A DNA stretch of 64,000 nt from Engraulis encrasicolus. Taxonomy: Eukaryota; Chordata; Actinopteri; Clupeiformes; Engraulidae. Positions within the stretch are counted from its first letter, which is position 1. Every line of letters starts with the position of its first letter. This document shows, piece by piece, positions 26,449 to 36,900 of this stretch. Both the position numbers and the translations under genes were made by a program. The notes beneath the pieces were generated by a model. The model was given only the letters and a program-made list of their open reading frames with translations. It was not told the DNA's origin and searched no databases. Where the stretch lies: NCBI RefSeq assembly GCF_034702125.1, contig NC_085880.1, positions 38,210,278-38,274,277 of the forward strand, in the 5' to 3' direction.

Positions 26449-27659
26449 GGGTCATTTCACGTGAAATCAGACACATTGCCAGTTTGCCACAACAGACATG
26501 TACCATCATGAAGCTGAGAACCTGCTGAAAAGGTTTGAATCTGCAAGAACTATTCCAGGTACTCAAAAACTACACAGCTTCTGCCCATTGTCAATGGACA
26601 CAGTGGAAGTTAGGCCATTTTCAGCATTCAGAGAGGGCAGAGTTGAAAGAGTGAGCTCAGTAAAGGAACATGTTACATTTTCAAGCATCAAAGGGTATGT
26701 TGTAGCTGTATATGATGGCAACTGGTGGCTAGCATGTGCTGAGGAATGTATGCCGAGCACTGGAGAGGTGAAACTGAACTTCCTGCATCCTCATGGGCCA
26801 TCTCCATCCTTCACTTTTCCCTTCAGACCAGACAGACTTGTCATGGATCATCAGGATGTGCTTCTGGTAGTGGAACCTGTAACTGCAACGGGACATACTT
26901 ATACATTATCTACAAAAGACACAGCTGCTGCTTCAAACGCACTGGTAGAGTACAAAATGAGAGTGTAGCCATTGATTATCTCTTTAAAGTACGGTAAAGG
27001 GAAGATGGCACAGGTACACAGAGAAGGAATGTTCAAACATTCACATATCATCATTTGGTGTGTATAAATGGACATCTGCCTTAGTTTCTGAAACCTGGGA
27101 CCATGGACACTGACCATTTTTGTTTTGCTTTTGTTTTGTCATGTGATGCTACTATGGTTTTACCATATTATTAGTAAGTGGTCTGTATGATGCCATATTT
27201 GTGAGTCAAATTCTCTCTGAAATGAATAACAATCCGAACACCAGCATTTTAGGTGCTGCTCATGACATTGCCGGCTACGTTTGGACAAGGAACTGGCCAT
27301 TTTAAAATATAAGTTTTTTAGATATTCAATTTTTAATTTTTCAATTTATCATAATTCATATTCTGAGAGTAGTTGTATTCCAAGGTGATTGTGTAATATG
27401 TAGAGCCAGAAAAGAGCTTTCAAACAACACTACAGGCATCTTTTTGTGACTAACACTGACTGATATATTCAAGGCTGAATGTATAGTGTCCTACCCTCAC
27501 ATGTGAACCTTTCCTAGTCTGTTTCTCCCTTAATATTAGTGTCAGATTCAAACCAATGCAGTTCTGGGGTGCTACCTTGCTACTGAAAAGGCACACCAAG
27601 TATGATTGAAATCCGGGTCGGTCGGGTCCCAAAGTGTCTGATTTCACGTGAAATGACCC
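26449..27659. mobile_element. 1.2-kb DNA transposon with palindromic ends and an ORF
   Basis: Terminal inverted repeats of 26 bp are identical at both ends (GGGTCATTTCACGTGAAATC...). Each contains the perfect palindrome ATTTCACGTGAAAT. aaat flanks both sides (26445-26448, 27660-27663) and could be a 4-bp target duplication. The element carries the ORF at 26498-26968. Confidence 0.8.
26498..26968 (+). CDS. Transposon-borne ORF, 156 aa, function unknown
   Basis: Uninterrupted ORF inside the 26449-27659 element. It has two recognisable parts: ARTIPGTQKLHSFCPLS near residue 16, then VVAVYDGNWWLACAEE, LNFLHPHGPSPSFTFPFRPD and TATGHTYTL. I recall a similar unnamed C-terminal module in predicted fish and invertebrate proteins that look transposon-derived, but I cannot give the family a name. 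There is no catalytic motif or metal-binding cluster, so this is not a complete transposase. It could be the last exon of a captured or longer protein. No introns are evident and the ORF ends at a TAG well before the right terminal repeat. Not a host gene as far as I can tell. Confidence 0.55.
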   Translation: MYHHEAENLLKRFESARTIPGTQKLHSFCPLSMDTVEVRPFSAFREGRVERVSSVKEHVTFSSIKGYVVAVYDGNWWLACAEECMPSTGEVKLNFLHPHGPSPSFTFPFRPDRLVMDHQDVLLVVEPVTATGHTYTLSTKDTAAASNALVEYKMRV

Positions 27660-27678
27660 AAATGCCAAATGCCTTGCA

Positions 27679-27790
27679 CTGAGGATGGTCTGAATGGGAC
27701 CGAAACGTTTGCACTGTTCATTTGGGTAGCACTTTTTTTTTTTTTTGAAACATGCAATAAAAGTACACTATTGCATCGGCATCCATGGTG
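27679..27790 (+). repeat. Dispersed repeat with GAAACGTTT hairpin head
   Basis: actgaggatGGTCtgaatgg then GACCgaaacgttt. A T-run and gcaataaaagtacactattg follow. It abuts the right end of the 1.2-kb transposon. Confidence 0.6.
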
Positions 27791-28189
27791 TGCGAGTTCC
27801 CCTTCCTTGATCCAGTTTACCTATTGGAACCCACGCACCCACCCGGCATCAAGACAAAAGGCGCGGTACCTCCTTTTGAAAGAACAAGTAAGTTTAAGTA
27901 AGTTTTATTTCTAAAGCACATTTAAAACAGTACAAAACCTACCAAAGTGCTGCACAGAGGCTGGTTAGAATAAAAATAGCAAAATAAATAAAGAAAATAA
28001 AGCCTATTAGTAGCATATAGCATTCCAATAGACATAAAGAAAAAAAAACATTTGCATACAGTGTACAGTTGTAGCACTGTCAGCATTGACTAATAAGATA
28101 CATAAAATGAGCTTAGAACACTTTGAATACATAAAGTGATAAATACCAAATGCTGACATGAAAAGCACACATGGACACCCCACCATGTG

Positions 28190-29260
28190 GCATTTTCCAC
28201 TGGGAAACTTGTAGAATATTTTGGTACATGAGTTGCCCAGATGAGATAACCTTTGACCTTTTCAACATGACTGGCAAGAGACTAGTTTATTTGTCACAAA
28301 AACTGACACTATACTACCAAGGTGTGGATCCGATGGAGGACCACCAGATCAATACCCTGTCATGGCCAGCCCAATCTCCAGCCCCATGGAAAACCCCTGA
28401 AATGTGATCAAAGGACGAGAGACGGTCACAAGCCATCAAACAAAGCTCAGCAACCTGAAGCTTTGCACATGGTAGGGATGTAGTCGAGGGAGGCCACTTA
28501 TTCCGAGACCAAGACATTACCAAGACCGGAGGGCATCGAGACCAAGACCAAGACAGACCTGTCGAGACCAAGACCAAGTCGAGACCAAGACCAAGTCGAG
28601 ACCAAGACATTACCAAGACCAGAGGGTATCGAGACCAAGACAGGGCGAAACCAAGTCAAGACCAGACCTAGAATAGCTCTAGAGTGCTAGAGATTGTGAA
28701 CTAGTGTGAACTACAGAACAAAAGTACCATAATTAGGTTGAACTCTATGGCCTAAAATAAACGTGTTTTAATACAAACTAGGCAAAATACACCATAGGAT
28801 ATCTTTTTTAACATTGTGCCTTGATAAGGTTTTGTGGTGAGCATGAGTGGCTTGATTTGTACACAAATCCCCTCAAGACAGCTACGTCCAAGACCAAGAC
28901 CAAGACCAAGACCAAGACCAAGACCAAAGCAAGCTGACAAGACCAAGACCACAGAAAAAATGGTCTTAAGACCCGTCTTGAGCGCTACAACACTAGCACA
29001 TGGTGGAATTAAATCATTCAAGAACTACGTGGAAGACTGGTGGAGAGCATGGCAAGATGCACGACAAGATGCATAACAGCTGTGATTAAAATCCAGGCTA
29101 TTCTACCAAATATTGATTTCTGAACTCCTCCTATGTTTAAACATTACTAGGCTGTTTTAAAATGAATATCATCTTGTTTTCTTTGTATTATTTGAGATCT
29201 GAACACATTGTGTCTTTTGTGTTATTTTGAACATTTGTAACTTTCTGGAAATAAGATTCA
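28190..29260 (+). pseudogene. Decayed Tc1/mariner-like transposase 3' part
   Basis: 28350-28400 encodes LSWPAQSP, matching the LPWPAQSPDLNPIENLW motif of fish Tc1-like transposases but broken after it. 29004-29100 continues with agactggtggagagcatgg and cagctgtgattaaaatccag, the usual 3' end of such elements. It is interrupted by the hAT-like element 28473-28995. Confidence 0.65.
28473..28995. mobile_element. hAT-like element with GACCAA tandem repeats
   Basis: Starts TAGGGATGTAGTCGAG and ends CGCTACAACACTA. It is flanked by exact gcacatgg (28465-28472, 28996-29003). It contains GACCAA/GAGACC arrays at 28510-28650 and 28888-28926. Confidence 0.85.
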
Positions 29261-29450
29261 AGATTCAAGATTCAAGAATTTAATGTCATTGTCAAAAAGG
29301 CAACGAAATTGTGTTCTGTGTACTTAGTAGCAGCAGGTTTTCAAGTAGAGTGCAATAGGAGGTAAAAGTGACACCACTGCTTGCCCCCCCCCCCCCCCCC
29401 CCAGCCCCCCCATTCCACTTAAAGTGCAGCAGAGATTAAGTGCATAATAC
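29252..29450 (-). repeat. LINE 3' tail with poly-C tract
   Basis: (attcaag)n then tttaatgtcattgtcaaaaa, as at 6689-6870. A C-run occupies 29383-29402. Confidence 0.65.
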
Positions 29451-29477
29451 TCGAGACCCCCCCCCCCTCTCTCTCAA

Positions 29478-29628
<151 letters not shown>

Positions 29629-30683
29629 GAAATGTCCAAAGGATAGATGGATAACATTTTAGAAAGTAATGTTCCTCAGCAGTCCTGCAAATTCAAAAGT
29701 CTAATGGCCTAATGAAAACATGTTCATATGAAATTCGGAGGAAATGTTGTCAGTAGTTTATAGAATGAAACAACAATGTATGTCCATTTTACTGAGACAC
29801 TTGCCAATAAGTAGTAAGAAAAGAAAAACTGCTTATTTCGAGGTGGTCTCTGATTTTTATCCCCTCTATATGATTTCAGGGTCATGACCTCCTCATAGAA
29901 ATTCATGGAAATCTTCATGAAATAAAACTACTATTGTGCTACTACTGTACTACTATCTACTATTCATAGCACGTAGTGTGTCCTATTAATTTCTTTAATT
30001 AGCATCGGGAGAAATAAACTATCTCTGCTGTACAAGGCTACTTTTACACAGGCCTTGACAGATATGTCACACAAATAGACCATGGAATTCATCATTCTTG
30101 TATCTTCCAGGATGAGTGATGAAGAGAAATGGCTCCATCTAGTGGTTGTTTATAAATTTGCAGAGCCGGTTGGGGACTGTTCTGTGCCACGAGGGTGCTT
30201 GTTCAAGTGCGGTTAATGACATGTGGGACATAGGCCTACTTTGTTGAAATAAAATGTAAAAAAGTATAACATTGGATGGACATATATTGGGGCAAAGGTT
30301 TAGACACACTAGCCAAGACAAAGTGTAGCTTAACCTGCAGCCCATGCCATGCCCCAGGTTACCATGACCATGTTTATTCAGAGAAAACAAACAGTGATTC
30401 CTTTAGGAGTTATTCTACCAACACAGTTCACACAAAGTGCCATGACCTGATGGCGTTTTTGTATTGGACAAAGTAAAAACTTGGAGTTCTTTTCTTTTTT
30501 TTCAGATAATAATCAGCCTAATGTTGTACAATTCTAGCCTATATGTTTACAACGTGTTTGAAGGTAAAATAACTTTTGTGCAAACGTGATAGACAAGTCG
30601 CAGCTCATGCATGTAAAAACTTTTAGGTAATCTCTGTTCATGTTCATCACGTTTCTCTCGATGGACAAAAGTTGTTATTAGAT

Positions 30684-30834
30684 ACTTCCTGTACCGAAGA
30701 CACGCCCGTATGAACTTTGACAGGAAGCATCGTTTTGCCGGGAATGCAAATACCACGTGTCTCCGGCAGCCCGGCTGTGATGCATCACACAGTGCAATTC
30801 ACGTCTTCACAAGGAGCGGTTGTAAGATGGCGGC
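30684..30834 (+). promoter_or_regulatory. pprc1: pprc1 core promoter / 5' UTR region
   Basis: The 150 bp before and across the start codon holds candidate sites. These are an ETS core (acttcctgt 30684-30692), an octamer ATGCAAAT (30744-30751), an E-box CACGTG (30754-30759), a 14-bp perfect palindrome TGTGATGCATCACA (30776-30789) and a YY1-type AAGATGGCGGC (30824-30834) that contains the ATG. No TATA box is obvious. Sites are read by eye; use is not proven. Confidence 0.5.
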
Positions 30835-30907
30835 GCGGTGGGGAACAGGCGAAGAGATTTTAACTGCTCATAATATGGAACTTTTCTCTACCACAAGCCT
30901 GGACGAG
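30827..30907 (+). CDS. pprc1: pprc1 exon 1
   Basis: 27 codons beginning MAARWGTGEEIL, ending ...SLDE at the donor GAG|gtattg, phase 0. It matches the short MAAR-type start of vertebrate PRC. The ATG lies inside an AAGATGGCGGC block. Confidence 0.85.
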
Positions 30908-33900
30908 GTATTGCACCAATTTAATAACTCCCGATAAAACGTTCTGGCTATTTGGTAAATTCGCTGTTTTTGGGAAGGAGATGATGCTCGTAGGAGAAAG
31001 GATGCGCACGCTAAAGTGACACGTGGATAGTTGTGGAATGAAACGTAAAAGTCGTGACAAACGACTCGATGATAATTTGTATCTTTGCTTTTAAAGTTTA
31101 AAACGTTCCGCTACAAAATGTACGGATCAATGTTGTGTTGAAATTGTTGTATCAAGTGAACAATTCGCACGTTTTTGTTCGAGTCGTGTAGTCGCATGAT
31201 GTTGTGTACATCGTGTGCTTGGTCCGGTTTTGCACGCCGAGGTGCAGTTAGCCGCTAACTAGCATTGTAGCAATATAGCTAGTTTGCGTGGTGTGGCTGA
31301 TATCCGTAGAAGTTGAATCTGTCGATGGATTGAAATTAAACCTGCAGGAGATGGTGAATAATCTCTGGCCCTATTTTGCAATCGAGGTGTCAGTTATTTT
31401 GCATGTACTTTGATCCATGTATAGGACTATTTCCCTGGGAGTGGTTGGTCTTGTGTCCGTTCAATCTGACATGTAGTCATTCATAAATTCATAGTCATCA
31501 TGCCGTTATGACAATATAACCCATTATACATTATAACGTTTATGTGACCTTCGTTTGTGGTTGGAAAACACCTACGTTGTAAGCAAGTAATTGTCGTATG
31601 ATGTGAAAATCGGTCCCCCTGTTCTCCACGTGGTTCCAACGTTGTGTACCATCAGCCTCACTGTGGTCTAACTTGCTAATGGCAACCCATACATCTCGTG
31701 GAATGGCCTCTGTTCAAATGCACGCAGTGTTCTTCCAGTGCAAGAAATGTAGCTACCGTAGTTGTAGTGTTGTGGGCATATTGTGTTAATTGCGAGATTG
31801 CTGAAGGAGTTGGTGTCTTGTGCTGTATTTGGATTTGAGGGTCCTGGCAGTTGGTAGTTCCAATAGTAGCCTAGTAGTTGGTAGAAGTGGGGACCATCGC
31901 GAGATAGTTTCAGGCCTGTCTGCGCTTATTGTTGTAAGTTTGAGGCCTGTCCACGCTTATTGTTGTAATGAGAGGGGTCCGAAATGTATTAACTTGAATG
32001 TAAACCTAGCTAGCACGTGTGTCATTAGAAAGTCATCTGTAGTGTTTTGACAGCGAGCAGTTTTAAGTGAACATGTTATTGACCATTATGACAACTCATA
32101 AATCATGCAAATTATTGGATTGGAAATGTTATGCATGTCGTGTATGGTGTTAAACGTGAGGTTTAGACCTGTTCGTAGTTTGTTTTCAGCAACACGTGGT
32201 TCGAAGGCTCTGCGGCAACGGTGTCCATCCGGTGTGTTGGTGACGCGATGCTTCTGGCACGTGGGTGACATAGCATGGAGTCATCAATGTACATTAATAA
32301 AATCGAAACGGAAGCATACACACCAACAAATAACTATTGAGTTAACACGTGTTTTTTTTAAACCAACATGTGTTTTGAATTGGGAGGTTATGCAATATTA
32401 ATGTGGTTTGGTATCCATAGTTTTGTTTGAAAATGAACTGTTGTGACTGGCCGCCACATGGAACGTTGTCCTGTAACAGGGTATGAAATCAGAGAAAGCT
32501 GAAATGAAACCCAACCTTATCACAGCACCAGGTCAGGCAGGTTGTGAAATTGCTCATCCAAGTTTATGAATGGCCCGCCTCCAACACGTTTCGGTTCACA
32601 ACGTGTGTGTGTGTTAGAATATTACTTGATGTATTACAGCATTTACTGTATTTAGAAGCTTGTGTATTTTTAATTTTGACTGAGTTACACAAAGAATCAT
32701 GTTACAATATTTTGAGGATAATTATATGACAATGAATGCCAATTGTTGTACTGATGAATAATTAGTCATCTGGTGTAGTGCAACAAGACTGCATACAATG
32801 AGTAAAAATGAAACATTCCAAAAAAAATTGCATCAAATTATGAAAATTACAATAGTAGTTATGGTGTCATCTAAAACAACAATAATGCAATAAATGAATG
32901 AGGTGACCCATCAACAGGCTTCTCTTCAACAGGCATCCCTGCCAGGATTCATTCATTAGCCTTGGTCTCATTGCAGGGCCAGCCCCGGGCTGGCCCGGAC
33001 AAAAGGGGGCTGACGGTGATCTCATCAAAAGGGGGCTAGGTGCTAAAGATGGCCGCCGGGCCAGGTTGTGGGGCTAAGGGCCGATTTCCCTGGCCCGTCG
33101 AATTCGATGGGCCAGCAAGCACCGCCGAGGCTCGGAGGCGGGGTCAACCTCTGTGTAAAAATGTGGCTGCATGGGGGACTTATCGCCTAATTCTGGGCAA
33201 ATTATGGTTAAGCATTAGTTTGGGGTGTTTGGCTTTCTTATGGCATAATTTCATAGGATGCAACCTTGGCACTTCTGTTTGTGTTTTTAAAGTTATTTAG
33301 TCAACATAACTTTTTTGTTGTTATCGGATCATGGGCACCACTAGCGACTTAAACTTGGGATGTCATAGCTAAGTCATGTCGGCTTTTTTCTGCTTTTAGC
33401 CGCCAACTCTTGTGCCATTATCGTGATTTGGCATGCTTTCCACTGGACACCAAGTGTCTCACAAATACTCACACATGACATTTATGTCGGCTTATTTAGC
33501 TTTTGCGCTATTATCGCCGAAGGTCTGGTAGGCTATATCGCACGTTTCAGACTGATCGCCAAACACAGTTTGAAATTTACACAAGGGCTTTAATGTCAAA
33601 TGGATGGAAATAACATGAATGAATAGACAGGTGGCACGCCGCAACGAGGGGGTGTGTCGCTATGTCCGGGGCTATGATATAATTTTCTATAGCAACTGAT
33701 GAAGGTGCTATGTCTCAGGGATTTGGTCTCCTTTCACATGGTAACTTATTCAATTACCTGCACATTCATGTCTCGCTATGTCCGGGGCTCATGCTTCTGT
33801 GCGCGATTGGGGGGATTAACTGGGCATGTTCGCACGTCTCCTTCTGTTCACTCTCAGTTGTCGAGCTGCTCGTATTTTCATGCGTCTTTGTCTTCTTAAC

Positions 33901-36900
33901 ATGCGCTGCGTCCCATACAGCTTCTGAATCGACAACTTTGCCATGTAATAAAACTGTTCTTGAAAGGCAAGCCATTTTCTTTGCAGTTCTTGTCGTCTTT
34001 GTCCGTAGGCTACGAGCCAAACGGCGACCTGCTCCAGCAGAGTTTGCTCCATTTTATTCTCCTCCTTTGTCGTTCTGTTGTTGTCCTTCTGTGATTTGGG
34101 GCGAAAGTGGGCTGTGCCCGACTGACGTTTCACAAACAAGGCGTGTACCTGAATGTGCCTGGGGTCGGCTATGAGTCCGATCAGGCAAAAAATGGCCCGG
34201 GCCGGCAGCTCCGAGCCGGCCACTCTCCTGAGCCCCGGGCGGCCCCGGGCCGCTGAAGCGCGGCTAATGAGACCAAGGCTATTGTGTTCACTGGGCCATG
34301 ACAGTGAAGAGGGGGCCCTTGGGCCACTTGACATTCTCCCCAATGAAAAGGCACTTAAGCTTTAGGCTTAGTCGTAATTTGCATATGGCTCTGGCCTTCA
34401 CAACTAAAACACAGCAGTAGACTCTAGACTTTGTGTAATGCCATTAATTCGGGACTTCCAGTCAGTCCAGAGGATCAGTATTGTTGTTAATCTCTCATTC
34501 TCTACTGTCTTAACAGGCTGAAGACCTGGAGGGTACCCTCAAGGCGGTCGAGGCCTGCATCGAGGACCACCAGGCCCTGCGTTCAGAAGATGTGGTGGAG
34601 GCTCTGCATAGCTGCCTGGACCCCTCCATCCTGTCCATCTTTGAGGAGTCCCCTGCTGGAGAGGTGCGTTTGTTTACACGGACGGGACGTGTCTGGGCAT
34701 GCCCCCTACAACCAGCTGACTGGCAACAACTAGTGACACCCCCAACCCCCATACTCATGAACGGCGTGACGTTTTCCATGTGCGTTACGCCCATTTGTGG
34801 GGGAAAACAACCCATACAAGTCAATTGGTGATGTTGGGGTTTAATAAACGTAAGATACGGACCTGTAGACTATCGTTGTTCACGCGCAACATGCCGAAAA
34901 CGTGTTGTGTTGCCGGCTGTTCAAATAATATAGCCAAACAGCCGTGGCTGAAGCATGGAATGTGTTCATTTAGGCTAGCCGATTTAGCATGTAAGTCAAT
35001 GAGACATTCGGTTTGTTTTCACCCATAAAGGGGCGTAACACAAATTTAAGAGCAAAGTACCCGGATGGTCGTTCATGAGTATATACATGGGTTCTTAATG
35101 CCCCTGACTGTGCGAAACTAATTGCGCACAACTCAACTTCTGATTGTTGGAAACCGCTCTTGGTCAAAAAAAAAGCTCACGTGGTTGGCTGCCAGTGTCT
35201 TGCCCTCCTAACAACATTGTGTTTACAAACACTGTGAACCTATGTATTGGACATGATGCTGGGGGGCATCCCATTGTCCTAATTTGATTGGTTCGTTACT
35301 AGCCACAGATTTTTAATGTGGTTTGTGACTTGTTGGGTTAACAGAAATCCATCTCCCTCCCTCCCTCCCATTTTGTTTCAGGCGAAAATTGGCATTGATG
35401 ACGAGAGTGAGGCCACTCTGCTTACTGCATTAACTGAAATACTTGACAATGTGGACGACGAGAACCTGTCTCCGTTCGACACGCTTCCCGACGTGGAGAT
35501 GTTTACAGGTCAAAAGGGCCGAGAGCACTCGCCGGTGAGTAAAACACCCCTGCACTTCCACTCCAACCCACCCCAACCCGCGGCTGCCTGCCACCTGTGG
35601 CAAAACGTCACACCTCCTGCTGGGTGTGGGGGCAGTGAAAGTGTTTACATGTCGGTGCTACTGTTTACCTTTGAGGTGGAAGTAGTGTGCTGTGGTGTTT
35701 ATGTGAATGTTTGTGTTTTTTTTTCAATTATTATTTCTCTCTCCCTAGCTGAGGAAGCTCCTTTGCCTGTCACGGTCTCCAACGGACAGAGAGTCTGTGT
35801 TGAGCGCAAGGTCATTTTCCAGTCCAGGAAAGGTGAGGCACAAAAGCGAGAATTAAACTAGCTTGACGAAATCAACCTTTATAATGATGTATGTGTACAA
35901 AAAGGGTGCTAGGTGTCTTATCACCTGGGATCCAACTGTTGTCATCTCTTTGTGAACAGCAGAGTGGTGTGAATAGTGCGTTGGTGTCAAGGGTATAAAC
36001 TTGACAAATAAGGTGCGACGTTGTGGAACGCTGCAAATAGCGTTCACAATCCAGCATGATCTCCGAACCATTTGTCAACCCTGTCGACTCCTGTTACAGA
36101 ATATCCTGAGACCTGGCCTAGCCTGTATTGTCAAGAGACACTCATAAATTTCCCATCGCCCTTGTTTATTGTTTGTGACTTTATTTTTACCTGTTACCCT
36201 GTGATGGGTCCTGTCTTGCCCTGCCATGTTATTGTCAGTCGTGTGTTTGTCTGTCTTGACATGGGATGTAGAGAAACGCAATTTCTATTTCCTTGTATGA
36301 CCTGTGCGTATTTCATTTAGTTTATTGTTTATTTGACAGGGACAGTGCAAAACATACAATTGAGCCAGATTATAGCCCTAAAGCTAATTTTCATCTGTAG
36401 TCCCTGGACAGGAAGGTGTTCAGATAAAAAGGGATTATCCTATGTAGAAACTGACAATAAAGCTGACTTGACTTAACTTGTTTGTTTGTTTTCTTGCAGA
36501 GTTTACCCAGGATGCCCGGCGGCGTGACCATCCAGCGGAGCGACGGCGAGGAGGAGGAAGAGTTTCTGTTGTCCGACTCGGACGTGATGATGATGGACCC
36601 CTCGTCCCTGGACCTGCTGGACCTGGCGGACGGCGAGGCGTGCCTGGAGCAGGAGGACGGCAGCCTGGTGGCCGTGACGCTGGGCGACCTGGTCAAGCAC
36701 ATGCACTGCATGGCCGTGTGCCTGGAGGAGGGGGAGGAGGGCGCCGAGCACCTCCTCCCCGAGGGAGGCATCATGCTGGAGGTGGTGGACCGGGGAGAGG
36801 ACGGCGAGCCCATCCTGGCCATACCCTTCGTGAACCAGAGCCAGAGCCAGGTTGGAGAGGAGGAGAGGATGATGAGGGTGGAGGCCCTGCCCCTGCCGGA

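Noticed and set aside
26498..26968. ORF taken as a host gene
   Set aside because: It lies entirely between the terminal inverted repeats of a transposon and has no neighbouring exons.
31820..32401. ORFs of 60-98 codons in pprc1 intron 1
   Set aside because: No recognisable protein sequence, no paired splice sites in frame with the gene, and codon use like random AT-rich DNA.
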